NCBI RefSeq assembly: GCF_004752005.1
Contig: NZ_CP038493.1
Location: forward strand, 3,744,302 to 3,808,301
Origin: Thalassotalea sp. HSM 43
GTDB taxonomy: Bacteria > Pseudomonadota > Gammaproteobacteria > Enterobacterales > Alteromonadaceae
Length of the DNA: 64,000 nucleotides
Reading direction: 5' to 3'
Within the stretch, counting starts at the first letter, position 1; each line of letters begins with the position of its first letter. A program made the position numbers and the translations under genes. The notes beneath the pieces are model-generated. The model was given only the letters and a program-made list of their open reading frames with translations. It had not been told where the DNA came from and made no database searches. Of this stretch, positions 1 through 9,050 are shown in pieces.

Positions 1-458
1 TGCTTAATAAGAACGGTCAACATGATGACATCGCCATCGCAGACGATGGTCAATTGTTGGTGCCGCTGTCGCAGTCATACTATGATAATTTTGCCGTGTT
101 GCGGGTCGAGCAACAAGACGCAGGTCAAAATTGCATACTGCAAATGCAAATGCAGGTAAAAGATAAACAACAAAAAGCATTTAGTTTTAGCGAGCTGGCG
201 TTGATCACTTGGCAAATGCAGGAGTTGGTCGATGAATTTGGTGGTTTACTGTCGTTTATGATGCCAAATGTTCAAGGTTTGCATATTGATATGAAAAAAG
301 CAGATAGCTTGAAGTACATTGACTCTTCACTTCGCGATGCACTCAATTGTGATGGCTCGGTATGTAAACTGCTGATTGATATGGACGATAAGCGCGATGA
401 AAACGCCATTGAGTTTTCTACGCCACCGGTTGTGGTAGCGCCTTGGGTTGAAGAATAG
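1..458 (+). CDS. C-terminal part of an unrecognised protein (5' end outside window)
   Basis: The reading frame is open from the first bases of the window, so the start codon lies upstream; the TTG at 54 is only an internal codon. About 152 residues are visible, ending in an acidic, proline-containing tail (VVVAPWVEE). The stretch is soluble in character, with no signal peptide, membrane segment or cysteine cluster that points to a family, although two Cys sit near the C-terminus (NCDGSVCK). A strong hairpin with T-runs follows 40 bp after the stop, so this is the last gene of its transcript. I do not recognise the family and give no function. Confidence 0.6.
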   Translation, partial: LNKNGQHDDIAIADDGQLLVPLSQSYYDNFAVLRVEQQDAGQNCILQMQMQVKDKQQKAFSFSELALITWQMQELVDEFGGLLSFMMPNVQGLHIDMKKADSLKYIDSSLRDALNCDGSVCKLLIDMDDKRDENAIEFSTPPVVVAPWVEE

Positions 459-499
459 ACGATAGAAAACCGTTATCTAAGCGGTGATAAACAGACATA

Positions 500-527
500 A
501 AAAAAGCGAGCTTAGGCTCGCTTTTTT
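500..527. terminator. Bidirectional intrinsic terminator
   Basis: AAAAAGCGAGC, loop TTAG, GCTCGCTTTTT forms an 11-bp stem with a T-run on either strand. It sits between the convergent partial gene (+) and the Tsx-like porin (-), so it can end both transcripts. Confidence 0.85.
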
Positions 528-549
528 GTTTTAGGATTTTAAACTAATG

Positions 550-600
550 CTAGTCCCTAGTCCCTAGTCCCTAGTCCCTAGTCCCTAGTCCCTAGTCCCT
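550..600. repeat. 7-bp tandem repeat (CTAGTCC), seven copies plus two bases
   Basis: Seven perfect, uninterrupted copies of CTAGTCC run directly into the stop codon of the porin gene on the minus strand (as GGACTAG after the TAA). The unit length is not a multiple of three, and each copy holds a TAG on both strands. The array lies between the shared terminator and the porin stop, so copy-number change would not alter the porin protein but would change its 3' untranslated region. Confidence 0.95.
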
Positions 601-1379
601 TATAAATGCACCTTAACAAGGAAACTAAACGTCGATTCTGTATCTAGACCTGGGTAATCCAAACCGAATTTGTTTTTCCAGTAAGAATATTCAAAACCGG
701 CTTCAAATTTCTTTGGTACATCAAAGTATTTACCAACATCCATGCGAAGTTGCGGGTTAAAGTGAAAATCGGCTTTGTGGGTCTCTTCGGCAGATGACCA
801 ATCAATAAAACCGTCAAACATGAAATCAGCATTACCAAGGCTAAACGGGTAACCCCATACCAAGGTTAATTGCTGATCATTGTCCGTTTGCTCGTTATTG
901 GCTTGGTATACATTGATATTGGCGTAAGCAAAACCTGGTAGTTTTAAATCGGCCCCTAAGCCCAATAAATAGTTATCAAAACTATTAGAGAAACCATCTG
1001 ACTCAAAGGTTGAGTGCTCCCATGTGCTGGCAATAAACACATCGGTAATGATGCCGTAGCCTAGCTTATTGCCAGTTACGTAGCTTAGGCTCAAACGTGG
1101 TGAAAGTTCAGAGTAGGTTTCTTTTGCTGCTTGATTATCTGAATCTTGTTTGTAGTCTAAACGGTCAGCAAAGAAAAATAGGTCGCCCCAGTTGTGTCCA
1201 GACGCATGCTCTAAAGTGACCGTTACCACGTCTTCATGTTCGTTTACTTCGTACTCACTGGCATTTTTAAGCAATGAGATTGAATTGTCGCTCCAAAACA
1301 TTTCTGCATTAGCATTGGCACAAACAAGTCCGGCACCTGCCAAAAGGGCAGATGAAAATAAAGTTTTAAAGGTGTTCAT
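600..1379 (-). CDS. Nucleoside-specific channel-forming protein, Tsx/OmpK family
   Basis: A 259-residue outer-membrane beta-barrel precursor. Residues 1-25 are a signal peptide ending ANA-NA, and the mature part starts with the WSDNSISLL segment usual in the Tsx/OmpK family, followed by alternating amphipathic strands rich in Trp, Tyr and Phe (LFFFADRLDY, DYPGLDTESTFSFLVK). Family members let nucleosides and related solutes cross the outer membrane. The gene lies directly downstream of a purine-type NCS2 permease on the same strand, which supports a nucleoside or nucleobase uptake route. The C-terminal residue is Leu (KVHL) instead of the Phe normal for barrel insertion signals. Start: ATG with AGGGAA about 5 bp upstream. 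Confidence 0.85.
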   Translation of the reverse strand: MNTFKTLFSSALLAGAGLVCANANAEMFWSDNSISLLKNASEYEVNEHEDVVTVTLEHASGHNWGDLFFFADRLDYKQDSDNQAAKETYSELSPRLSLSYVTGNKLGYGIITDVFIASTWEHSTFESDGFSNSFDNYLLGLGADLKLPGFAYANINVYQANNEQTDNDQQLTLVWGYPFSLGNADFMFDGFIDWSSAEETHKADFHFNPQLRMDVGKYFDVPKKFEAGFEYSYWKNKFGLDYPGLDTESTFSFLVKVHL

Positions 1380-1470
1380 GGGATTCCCTGAAAAATATAA
1401 TAGCGTTGTTGTCGAGCAAACGGACTCAGTCTACTGCTGAGATTGTTGTTTACTCGGGAGTATTGTGGTT

Positions 1471-1502
1471 GCCAAAGACGTCATCTTAGTGCCGTCTTTG
1501 GC
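1471..1502 (-). terminator. Strong hairpin between permease and porin genes
   Basis: GCCAAAGACG and CGTCTTTGGC form a perfect 10-bp stem with a 12-nt loop, 15 bp past the permease stop. The T-rich side (TTGTTTTT) is on the plus strand, so for the minus-strand transcript it has no good T-run. It may be a partial terminator or an RNA-processing/stability hairpin that sets porin against permease levels. Confidence 0.45.
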
Positions 1503-1516
1503 TTGTTTTTGTGTGC

Positions 1517-2806
1517 TTACATAAACATAAATTTGGCAACAAACAAGGCAGCCAAAAACCAGACGCTTGGGCTAATTTCGCCAAAACGACCAGAGAAAAT
1601 ACGTACTGCAGCGTAGCTGATAAAGCCAAAAGCGATACCATCAGCAATCGAAAAGGTAAGTGGCATGGTCACTAAGATAACAACCACTGGAACCGCGTCC
1701 ATTAGATCGTCCCATTTTACATTAACGAGACCACCAACCATCAATACACCGACAAAAAATAACGCGCCAGCAGTCGCATAGGCTGGGATCATACCCGCAA
1801 GTGGCGAGAAGAAAAGCGCCAGTAAAAATAGTACGGCAACGGTAACTGCGGTCAAACCTGTGCGGCCACCAGCAGCAACACCAGCGGTACTTTCGACATA
1901 ACTTGTGGTGGTTGACGTACCAAATAATGAACCGGCAATGGTTGCACCAGAATCAGCGAATAATGCTTTTTTAAGACGTGGTAAGTTACCATTCTCATCC
2001 AGCAATTTACCGCGTTGTGCAACAGCTACTAAGGTACCTGAGGTGTCAAACAAATCAACAAATAGGAAAGCGAAAATAACGCTAAGCATGCCAACTTCAA
2101 ACGCACCAGCGATATCAAGTGCCAAAAAGGTTGGTGCGATAGATGGTGGCATTGACATAACGCCAGTGTATTGCACATCGCCAAACATCAGGCCTAATAT
2201 AGTGATCACTAAAATCGCGATCATTACTGCGCCATGGACGTTTAAGCTCACCAAACCAACGATTAGGAACAGGCCTAACACCGCCATCATAGGGCCAAAC
2301 GAGGTAATATCACCTAAGGTTACTAATGTTGCAGGGCTCGCGACGATGATGCCTGCGTTTTTAAGCGCAATTAACGCTAAAAACATACCAATACCTGCGG
2401 CGATACCAAAGCGTAGTGCGTGCGGAATTGAATTTATGATCCATTCTCGCACTTTAAACGCACTCAAAAGAGTAAATATAACACCGGAAATAAATACCCC
2501 ACCAAGGGCAACATTCCAGCTATAACCTAACTCTAGAACCACGGTAAAGGTAAAAAATGCGTTGAGTCCCATGCCAGGTGCTAAGGCAATAGGGTAGTTG
2601 GCATAAAAACCCATAATTAGACAGCCGATAGCCGCAGCTAAACAGGTTGCGACGAATACAGCGCCTTGGTCCATACCCGTCATTGCTAACATGCTTGGGT
2701 TTACAAAAATGATGTAACCCATGGTTAGAAAGGTAGTAAAACCCGCCAATATCTCTTGCTTAACATTTGTACCATGTTCAGCAAGTTTGAATAGTTTTTC
2801 AAACAT
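1517..2806 (-). CDS. NCS2-family purine (adenine/guanine/hypoxanthine) permease, AzgA type
   Basis: A 429-residue inner-membrane transporter with about 12 hydrophobic segments. Family marks are the N-terminal EILAGFTTFLTMGYI segment (19-33), APGMGLNAFF (76-85) and the DLFDTSGTLVAVAQR stretch near 250, all typical of the AzgA-like branch of NCS2, which moves adenine, guanine or hypoxanthine by proton symport. Start: I chose the ATG at 2806 because AGGAAAC lies 6 bp upstream and MFEKLFKL matches the family N-terminus; 16 further codons upstream are open but have no ribosome site. It precedes the Tsx-like porin and probably supplies the inner-membrane step of the same uptake route. Substrate choice between adenine and guanine/hypoxanthine cannot be decided here. 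Confidence 0.9.
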   Translation of the reverse strand: MFEKLFKLAEHGTNVKQEILAGFTTFLTMGYIIFVNPSMLAMTGMDQGAVFVATCLAAAIGCLIMGFYANYPIALAPGMGLNAFFTFTVVLELGYSWNVALGGVFISGVIFTLLSAFKVREWIINSIPHALRFGIAAGIGMFLALIALKNAGIIVASPATLVTLGDITSFGPMMAVLGLFLIVGLVSLNVHGAVMIAILVITILGLMFGDVQYTGVMSMPPSIAPTFLALDIAGAFEVGMLSVIFAFLFVDLFDTSGTLVAVAQRGKLLDENGNLPRLKKALFADSGATIAGSLFGTSTTTSYVESTAGVAAGGRTGLTAVTVAVLFLLALFFSPLAGMIPAYATAGALFFVGVLMVGGLVNVKWDDLMDAVPVVVILVTMPLTFSIADGIAFGFISYAAVRIFSGRFGEISPSVWFLAALFVAKFMFM

Positions 2807-3140
2807 TAGTTTGTTTCCTGAAGATGTATGCATTATTTTTGCGTAGCCAGTCATACTGCTGTTAACATCGCTGTTACATGAGGACTGACCAGTTTTAAAA
2901 AATCGCGGTATTTTACGTAATTTTGTTACAAATTGTAAGCTATTTTGCGCGTTTTTGCAGATTGACGCCTATTTTGACGAAATATAAAAACAAACGATAA
3001 ATTTCGAAATGCAAGCTGAAATATAACCAACAATAAAACCGTCTTTAAAAACGCAATAAAAAAGCCCAAGCGCTTGCTCGGGCTGTGCTGGCTGATTCAA
3101 TAGCTCTACAATCTATTATCTCAACAATGGTTAAAGATGG
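2807..3140. other. Intergenic region upstream of the purine permease
   Basis: 334 bp between the permease start and the uspE stop. It holds the uspE terminator (3057-3084), then AT-rich sequence with imperfect direct repeats (GCTGTTAACAT, GCTGTTACAT near 2853-2880). I looked for a purine riboswitch core and a PurR-type operator and saw neither. Confidence 0.6.
3057..3084 (-). terminator. Intrinsic terminator of uspE
   Basis: AGCCCAAGC, loop GCTT, GCTCGGGCT gives a 9-bp stem with one mismatch. On the minus strand it is followed by TTTTTT. It lies about 57 bp past the uspE stop. Confidence 0.8.
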
Positions 3141-4061
3141 TTACTCGAGGAACGGAGATTGATAACCGTCTGGTTTTATCGCCAGTAAATCACAATTGAG
3201 TCGATCGATAACATGCTCTGCGGTATTGCCTATAAGTACAGCGGATAACCCCGTGCGACCGACGGTGCCTAAAATCACCAATTCGGCATCGATTTGGTTG
3301 GCAACTTTTTCGATCACATCTTCAGGTAAACCTTCTTCGACATGCAAATACTCAGCGCTGATATTAAATTTGTCGGCGTGTTGCTGCACTACATCAGCGT
3401 GGTGGTTTTTCATGGTTTGATTGTATTCGTTGGCATCAAACTCTGGAATTTCAATGGCAATATTAATCGGAGTGCCCGGGTAAGAGTTTACCAAGTGAAC
3501 ATCAGCTTTGACCAAGCGGCCAAGATTTTGTGCTTCTTCGGTGATTTTACGGTTCAGTGATTGATGCTCTTCTTCTTCACTGCCAGCATTGACGGCGGCA
3601 AGTATGTGTCCGCCTTCTGGCCATTGATGATCTTTGACCAATAACAGAGGCACCCAACATTTACGAATTAAGTGCCAGTCTGTTGGGGTAAAAATAACCG
3701 ATTGTAATGTAGGGTGTTCATGGGTGCTTTTTAATACCACATCGAATTGTTGGTCTCGTACCTGCGATAAAACGGCTTCAAACGGGCGATTATGCCAAAT
3801 CACTTTAATGTCCATATCGCTTTCATACTGTTCGGTGATCTCTTTTAGCCAAACGCTGCGATCATTTACCACGGTTTCACGCATGGCTTCTCGCTCGTCT
3901 CCAGACAGCATGGTGGTCATTTCGTAAGAGAAATCATAAATAACCAATAACGCAGTAATACGGGCGCCAGTTTCCTTGGCAAGGGTACAGGCTCTTGCTA
4001 ACGCCTTTTGCTCTTCTGTGGTGGGATCGACAACTGCAAGTATATTTTGATATTTTTCCAT
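3141..4061 (-). CDS. uspE: Universal stress protein E (tandem Usp domains)
   Basis: 306 residues made of two Usp folds, about 1-150 and 155-300. The C-terminal domain has the nucleotide-binding signature GTVGRTGLSAVLIGNTAEHV near 265-284; the N-terminal domain starts with ILAVVDPTTEEQKAL. UspE proteins are cytoplasmic stress factors linked in E. coli to oxidative stress, motility and adhesion. The gene lies directly downstream of fnr in the same orientation, the arrangement seen in E. coli (ydaA-fnr) and Shewanella. A perfect FNR box at 4209-4222 suggests direct oxygen control. The start ATG has GAGG about 6 bp upstream, and a terminator follows. Assignment rests on length, duplication and context. 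Confidence 0.9.
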   Translation of the reverse strand: MEKYQNILAVVDPTTEEQKALARACTLAKETGARITALLVIYDFSYEMTTMLSGDEREAMRETVVNDRSVWLKEITEQYESDMDIKVIWHNRPFEAVLSQVRDQQFDVVLKSTHEHPTLQSVIFTPTDWHLIRKCWVPLLLVKDHQWPEGGHILAAVNAGSEEEEHQSLNRKITEEAQNLGRLVKADVHLVNSYPGTPINIAIEIPEFDANEYNQTMKNHHADVVQQHADKFNISAEYLHVEEGLPEDVIEKVANQIDAELVILGTVGRTGLSAVLIGNTAEHVIDRLNCDLLAIKPDGYQSPFLE

Positions 4062-4208
4062 AACATGCCTCGTAACCTTAACGTGGTTCGTAGCGCGCCT
4101 TGCTTGGCTATAAAGCCAGCAGAGACGGCAAAGATCAATACGCTATAGATAAGCTTAACTGGTCAAAGGGTATGTTACAAATTTGTTAATGAAGTTTCCC
4201 GCAAGGTG

Positions 4209-4222
4209 TTGATTTAAATCAA
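4209..4222 (-). promoter_or_regulatory. Perfect FNR/EtrA binding site upstream of uspE
   Basis: TTGATTTAAATCAA is an exact match to the FNR consensus TTGAT-N4-ATCAA. It lies 148 bp before the uspE start and 33 bp past the fnr stop, with room for a promoter between site and gene. No clear -10 hexamer sits at the ideal class II distance; TAACAT at 4172-4177 is a weak candidate. Confidence 0.85.
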
Positions 4223-4254
4223 CCAATACAACACCTTACAGGTATAAAGACAGG

Positions 4255-4971
4255 TTATTTATTTAAGCCAGCCAATTTGAATAGGGCGTCTTTGTCGAGG
4301 ATGGTGATCAACTTATTTTCAACTTTGATTAAGCCATCTTTTTGGAATCGAGTCATCAAACGAGAAATGGTTTCAATGGTTAAGCCAATGTAGTTACCAA
4401 TTTCACTGCGGGTCATAGGCAAGTTAAATTGCGTCGGTGACAAGTGACGACTGCCTAAGCGTCGACCGTAGTTGGCTAAAAATGTGGCCAGTTTCTCTTC
4501 CGCATTTTTACGGTTTAGTAGCAGTAACATCTCATTATTACACTGAATTTCATCGCTCATTAGGTTTAACATTTGCGACTTCAAGCGTGGGATCTTATTG
4601 GATAGGGTATCGAGAACCTCAAATGGGATTTCACACACCATAGATGTTTCCAATGCTTTAGCAAAGCTTGGGTGATGTCTTGACGCTAATGCATCAAAGC
4701 CCATTAAATCGCCCGCCAAGTGAAAGCCGGTGATTTGCTCTTCACCTTGTTCAGAAATAATAAAGGTTTTAAAGGTACCAGAACGAATTGCGTACAAGGT
4801 TTGCAGTTGTTCGCCAGCTTTAAAAATTTGCGTATTCTTTTGAATCGGTTTTTTACGTTGAATGATATCGTCTAATAAATTTAGTTCGTTTTCATTCAAG
4901 CTAAACGGTAAGCAAAGTTCGCTGATACTGCAGTTTTGGCACTTGATGTTTTGTGCTATAGAGATTGCCAT
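4255..4971 (-). CDS. fnr: FNR/EtrA, oxygen-sensing [4Fe-4S] transcription regulator
   Basis: 238 residues, close to the 250 of E. coli FNR. The cluster ligands are visible: C11, C14 and C20 in [11 protein letters not shown], and C113 in MVCEIP. A cyclic-nucleotide-binding-like fold follows, then a helix-turn-helix with the recognition segment [15 protein letters not shown], whose E-x-x-S-R pattern is the FNR specificity signature for TTGAT. In the absence of oxygen FNR dimerises and controls respiratory genes; in Shewanella the orthologue is called etrA. It sits between the cbb3 assembly genes and uspE. No strong ribosome site precedes the ATG; an FNR-like site overlaps that position. Confidence 0.95.
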   Translation of the reverse strand: MAISIAQNIKCQNCSISELCLPFSLNENELNLLDDIIQRKKPIQKNTQIFKAGEQLQTLYAIRSGTFKTFIISEQGEEQITGFHLAGDLMGFDALASRHHPSFAKALETSMVCEIPFEVLDTLSNKIPRLKSQMLNLMSDEIQCNNEMLLLLNRKNAEEKLATFLANYGRRLGSRHLSPTQFNLPMTRSEIGNYIGLTIETISRLMTRFQKDGLIKVENKLITILDKDALFKLAGLNK

Positions 4972-4974
4972 AAA

Positions 4975-4988
4975 TTGATATTTATCCA
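4975..4988 (-). promoter_or_regulatory. Near-consensus FNR box overlapping the fnr translation start region
   Basis: TTGATATTTATCCA matches TTGAT-N4-ATCAA with one mismatch. It lies 4-17 bp before the fnr ATG, a position suited to autorepression. It could also be chance in AT-rich DNA. Confidence 0.4.
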
Positions 4989-5024
4989 GTTAATGCGTCA
5001 ATAACATTAGTAAACGTAAGGTTA

Positions 5025-5687
5025 CTAAAATATTTGATTTAGAGCAATAAACAATGAATAAACACCATAGGCGATTAACAAAAAGCCACTGATTTTCTTA
5101 AAAAGTAACGAACTTATAAGGTTGGTAACCGATTGAACACTGGTTGATAACACTAATAACGCTGGCAAGGTGCCGATGCCAAACGCCAACATGATCATCG
5201 CCCCTTGACTGGCACTGCCGGCAGCCAATGCCCATGTAAGTGTTGAATAGACTAGGCCACAGGGCAGCCAGCCCCAAATAACACCGAGTAATAGCGCTTG
5301 CTTAGCATTCTTTATCGGCAGTAAGTGTTTGGCAAAAGGTTGAATATAGCGCCACAGGTATTTACCTGCCGTTTCGATATGCGTTAAAACAAACCACACT
5401 CTTGCGATATACAAACCAAGTAGAATAATGAATATGGCGGCGATGACTTTTAACCATAAAACTTGGATACCTATCGACTTTATTGCTAGGGAGCCCGTAA
5501 AACCGGCGACAGCGCCAAAGAAGGTATAAGATGCTATACGGCCTAGGTTATAGCTTAACGCTTTTCTCAGTTGATTTGAGCTATCACCTGTGGTGGTGAG
5601 CATAGACGAGATGCCACCACACATGGCGATACAGTGGCCAGCACCAGCAATACCAATCATTAGGGCAGAGAGAAAATCTAAAGTCAT
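5025..5687 (-). CDS. TauE/SafE (DsbD_2-like) membrane protein of the cbb3 assembly cluster
   Basis: 220 residues with about six membrane helices. The N-terminal helix carries GAGHCIAMCGGI (15-26), a Cys/His motif typical of the DsbD_2/TauE-SafE branch found next to ccoS in many gammaproteobacteria; a second motif GVIWGWLPCGLVYS lies near 137-150. Homologues are annotated as sulfite exporters or heavy-metal transport proteins. In this context a role in copper or thiol handling for cbb3 oxidase assembly is more likely, but this is inference. The ATG overlaps the ccoS stop (TAATG), so translation is probably coupled. Confidence 0.8.
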   Translation of the reverse strand: MTLDFLSALMIGIAGAGHCIAMCGGISSMLTTTGDSSNQLRKALSYNLGRIASYTFFGAVAGFTGSLAIKSIGIQVLWLKVIAAIFIILLGLYIARVWFVLTHIETAGKYLWRYIQPFAKHLLPIKNAKQALLLGVIWGWLPCGLVYSTLTWALAAGSASQGAMIMLAFGIGTLPALLVLSTSVQSVTNLISSLLFKKISGFLLIAYGVYSLFIALNQIF

Positions 5688-5923
5688 TAATTATCGCTTG
5701 AGTTCGGTTTATCGTCGGTGTGAGACTCAGCGTCTTTGTTATGGCTTTGGCTTTGGCTTCGCTTTTGGCCTGGCGTTTGTTTTTTCTCTTCGTCAAACAA
5801 AATGCTCATACCTTGTTTTTCCAGATCATCAAACTGTTCAGACTTTACCGCCCAAAAGAATAGATAAATGGCAATGGCGGTAAATAAGATGGCGATAGGG
5901 ATTAGGATGTAAATGACGCTCAT
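5687..5923 (-). CDS. ccoS: cbb3-type cytochrome oxidase assembly protein CcoS
   Basis: 78 residues. A single N-terminal membrane helix (3-24) is followed by the CcoS/FixS signature FFWAVKSEQFDDLE (22-35), then a charged, low-complexity tail rich in Lys, Ser and Asp. CcoS is needed to place haem and copper cofactors into the catalytic subunit of the cbb3 oxidase. It sits 22 bp after ccoI and overlaps the next gene by one base, so it is part of the ccoHIS operon. The tail after residue 45 is longer than in many CcoS proteins and probably disordered. Confidence 0.93.
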   Translation of the reverse strand: MSVIYILIPIAILFTAIAIYLFFWAVKSEQFDDLEKQGMSILFDEEKKQTPGQKRSQSQSHNKDAESHTDDKPNSSDN

Positions 5924-5945
5924 GTATCAATAACCTAAAGTTAAT

Positions 5946-8366
5946 TTATTTTAGCAATCTCAAAGAGTTGGTCACGACGATAATCGAGCTTGCTGACATA
6001 CCTAATACTGCCATATATGGGGTAATAAAACCACAAACGGCCAATGGCAAGACTATGGCATTATAGGCAAATGCCCAGGCAAAGTTCTGTTTTATGATAC
6101 GACCCGTTTTACTGGATATGGTCATTAAGTCGAGAACACTGCTCAGTTTATTATTGAGCAAGATTACGTCGGCACCGCTTTTCGCTATTTCGGTACCGCT
6201 ACCCATGGCAATCGCAACATGCGCTTGTGCAAATACCGGCGAGTCATTAACGCCATCACCAACCATGGCTACGGTTTTACCTTGTGCTTGTTTATCTGCA
6301 AGGATCGTCAATTTATCTTGTGCCGAGCAGGTATGGTGTTGCTCATCGAGTTGCAATGTGTGATTAAATTTATCCACGCCAGCTTGGTTATCGCCACTGA
6401 TCAACAGAGTTTCGGTGTGCTTTTGTTGTAATGCATTAATGACGTTAACCGTATCGTCACGCATTACGTCATCAAGGTAGAGCACCGCCACCACCTGTTG
6501 GTTTATGGTGAGCAAGCATTGGGCATCTTTATATTGCTCATCGACATCGGCAAAGCTGGCAATCCAGTTGACTTTACCAATGGCCAACTGTTGGTCTTTT
6601 TGTACGGCTGTAATGCCACAACCTGGGACAATGTCGACTTGTTCGACATTGATGTTGAAATCACGATAGGCGCCGAATGCTTTGGCAATAGGGTGTTCAG
6701 AATGACTTTCCATTGCGGCTATGGTGGCCAGAATCGTACTCTTATCAAGTTTGCTATCGTGTTTGCTATCAAGATCGCCGTTTAATAGTTTGCAATCGAT
6801 CAAGGTGAATTCACCATTGGTCAAGGTTCCTGTCTTATCAAACGCTATGCTATCGACTTTCGGCATTGCCTCTAATACGTGACCCGACTTGATCATTATG
6901 CCGTCACGGTTGAGTCGGATGGTGCCGCAGGTTAAGGCGGTTGGTGTTGCCAACGACAACGCACAAGGGCAGGTAGCCACCAATACTGACAAGGTGATCC
7001 AAAACGCTTCTGATGGCATGTGTTGTGACCAAAAAATCGAGGTGCCTATGGCGGTAACTAAGATGATACCGACAAAATATTGGGCGATACGGTCTGATAA
7101 TTGCGCAATAGCAGGTTTATGAGCTTGCGCGTTCTCACTGAGTCGAATCAGGTTGGTCAAAAAACTGTCTGAATTGGTTTTATTGATTTCAATATTGATA
7201 TTGCCATCACCGTTAACCGTACCGGCAAAAACGGTCGCACCTAACCCCTTGGCAACGGGGGCGTGCTCACCGGTTAGCATGGACTCGTCGACACTGGAGC
7301 GGCCATGAATAACGACACCATCACCAGGAATGGTTTCACCAGGCTTTACAATTACCTGATCGCCCACCTCAAGTTGTTTTGCGCTGATCACGTGTTCCTG
7401 TCCATCGAGCAATTTTGTCGCGGTCAAGGGCATTAGCTTTAATAAGTTGGCTGATACTTCCGCAGCTCTAGCTCGGGCTCGAAATTCTAAAAATTTACCT
7501 ATCAATAATAAGAAGGTGAACATGGCAAGTGATTCAAAATACACTTCACCGGTTTGCATGAATGTCGCCCAGGTGCTGGCGCAAAAGGCGAGAATGATGG
7601 CAATCGAAACCGGCACGTCCATCGATAATCGGCGCGCGCGCAGGGCACTCATGGCGCCAAGATAAAAAGGTAAGGCACCATAGGTGACAATCGGCAGTGT
7701 TAATACAAAACTTGTGCCTCGTAAGTAGGTCAAGTTATGTTCGGATAAATCGCTGAATGCACCAAAGTATAAGCCGACAGCGATCATCATAACCTGCATA
7801 GTCAATATGCCACTGACCCCTAATCGACGAATAAAGGCTTTGGATTGCTTGTTGTTACTTTGTTCTACTTGATTGGCTTTAAAAGGCAGAGCTTGATAGC
7901 CAATATTATTGATAGCGGTGAGAATTTCGCTCAGTTTTAAACGGGCATTATCCCAAGCAATCGTCGCTCTTTGGGTTGTCGCATTAACTTGAATCTTGGC
8001 AATACCAGGGTTTTTCGATAATTGTTTTTCGATAAGCCATGCACAGGCGGCGCAGCTCATGCCATCAATAGACAGAATGGTTTCTTTATGATCATCGATA
8101 TCAAAGGTGAATTCGCTTTGCAGATTCTCATCATCGATAAAGCGGTTGTCTTTCAGCGCATCGGGTACAAGGGCATCAATTTTATTGCCTTTCTCACTGC
8201 GAAATCGGTAATAATCTTGCAGGTCATTGGCGACAATGGTTTCGGCCACCGCTTGGCAACCGATGCAACACATGTCTTCACGTTTACCGTCGATATCAAC
8301 GGTTAAATCTATACCTGGCGGAATGACTTCGCCACAATGAAAGCAATCCTGATGCGCGTGCGACAT
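5946..8366 (-). CDS. ccoI: Copper-exporting P1B-type ATPase for cbb3 oxidase assembly
   Basis: 806 residues. An N-terminal Cys-rich segment (CFHCGE at 8-13, CCIGC at 33-37) typical of FixI/CcoI precedes a heavy-metal domain with GMSCAAC (102-108). The membrane metal motif CPC is at 466-468, the phosphorylated Asp is in DKTGTLT (510-516), and the hinge GDGVNDSP lies near 715. CcoI moves Cu(I) to the periplasm for assembly of the CuB centre of the cbb3 oxidase. It starts 2 bp after the ccoH stop and is followed by ccoS, so the three genes are one transcript. All catalytic motifs are intact. Confidence 0.95.
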   Translation of the reverse strand: MSHAHQDCFHCGEVIPPGIDLTVDIDGKREDMCCIGCQAVAETIVANDLQDYYRFRSEKGNKIDALVPDALKDNRFIDDENLQSEFTFDIDDHKETILSIDGMSCAACAWLIEKQLSKNPGIAKIQVNATTQRATIAWDNARLKLSEILTAINNIGYQALPFKANQVEQSNNKQSKAFIRRLGVSGILTMQVMMIAVGLYFGAFSDLSEHNLTYLRGTSFVLTLPIVTYGALPFYLGAMSALRARRLSMDVPVSIAIILAFCASTWATFMQTGEVYFESLAMFTFLLLIGKFLEFRARARAAEVSANLLKLMPLTATKLLDGQEHVISAKQLEVGDQVIVKPGETIPGDGVVIHGRSSVDESMLTGEHAPVAKGLGATVFAGTVNGDGNINIEINKTNSDSFLTNLIRLSENAQAHKPAIAQLSDRIAQYFVGIILVTAIGTSIFWSQHMPSEAFWITLSVLVATCPCALSLATPTALTCGTIRLNRDGIMIKSGHVLEAMPKVDSIAFDKTGTLTNGEFTLIDCKLLNGDLDSKHDSKLDKSTILATIAAMESHSEHPIAKAFGAYRDFNINVEQVDIVPGCGITAVQKDQQLAIGKVNWIASFADVDEQYKDAQCLLTINQQVVAVLYLDDVMRDDTVNVINALQQKHTETLLISGDNQAGVDKFNHTLQLDEQHHTCSAQDKLTILADKQAQGKTVAMVGDGVNDSPVFAQAHVAIAMGSGTEIAKSGADVILLNNKLSSVLDLMTISSKTGRIIKQNFAWAFAYNAIVLPLAVCGFITPYMAVLGMSASSIIVVTNSLRLLK

Positions 8367-8368
8367 AA

Positions 8369-8851
8369 TTAGTATCTAAGCTCAAACTCTCTAAATTGCT
8401 GTTGTGGCAAGCCTAATGTGGTTTGCAACTTCCACTGATTATCAAACGGTGTGACAACAATACGCCATTTGCCCGAAATATCGTTATCAATGCGTTGACG
8501 CATCCAGCCTTTGCCATCCGGTGTGAGTTTTACCGAAAAGTCGCGATGGGCAAGCGTAGAGTGGTAAAAGTTGACATTAAGCATTGGAAAGCTTTTTTCG
8601 ATACCGGTTGGTTTTAGCACCAATTCGTCATTGGTGACTTTAATGTCAAAGCGAACACCTAATTTTTGAGCAAGTTTAAATTTGCGAATATCTTGATTGA
8701 TCGCTTTACCTTTTTTGTAATAGTCATCAACCACCACAGTGTCGGCATCGGTATTGGCGATGATAAACGTCGTTATACCGGCAACAACCGCACTTAACGG
8801 AAGAATAAAGACCAAATAAGCCCAAGGCTCTTTGTACCAAGGAGTTTTCAT
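8369..8851 (-). CDS. ccoH: FixH/CcoH family cbb3 oxidase assembly protein
   Basis: 160 residues: a short cytoplasmic N-terminus ([10 protein letters not shown]), one membrane helix (about 11-33) and a periplasmic FixH domain with [15 protein letters not shown] (about 40-54) and a final [11 protein letters not shown]. CcoH associates with the cbb3 complex and is required for its stability or assembly. I chose the ATG at 8851 because [10 protein letters not shown] is the usual start and AAGGGA lies 11 bp upstream; 17 more codons upstream are open but begin with an uncommon leader. A terminator separates it from ccoP, so it needs its own promoter in 8852-8993. Confidence 0.88.
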   Translation of the reverse strand: MKTPWYKEPWAYLVFILPLSAVVAGITTFIIANTDADTVVVDDYYKKGKAINQDIRKFKLAQKLGVRFDIKVTNDELVLKPTGIEKSFPMLNVNFYHSTLAHRDFSVKLTPDGKGWMRQRIDNDISGKWRIVVTPFDNQWKLQTTLGLPQQQFREFELRY

Positions 8852-8993
8852 TACTGCTGTTTCCCTTAAAAATCTGTGCGCTATTTTAACGTAACCGAGC
8901 ATTTTGCTCTATAGATGATACGAAAAGGCAATTCATATTGATTTATTCTTTTACGTTTATCGTTATAAAAGGGCAAAACAATATAAATTGGTG

Positions 8994-9033
8994 GCAAAAT
9001 AAAACCCTGCAGAGCGATGCTTTACAGGGTTTT
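8994..9033 (-). terminator. Intrinsic terminator of ccoNOQP
   Basis: AAAACCCTG and CAGGGTTTT form a 9-bp stem around a 15-nt loop, followed on the minus strand by TTTTATTTT. It lies 18 bp after the ccoP stop and divides the oxidase structural genes from ccoHIS. Confidence 0.75.
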
Positions 9034-9050
9034 AGTTCTACTAGAACAGT

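Noticed and set aside
550-600. CRISPR-like array
   Set aside because: The 7-bp units are directly adjacent without spacers, and no cas gene is in the window.
1905-2525. 206-codon plus-strand frame across the permease gene
   Set aside because: It is antisense to clear NCS2 membrane segments, has composition of a reversed membrane gene and no ribosome site.
2807-3056. Purine riboswitch or PurR operator before the NCS2 permease
   Set aside because: No conserved purine-aptamer loops and no PurR-type palindrome could be found in either strand of the leader.
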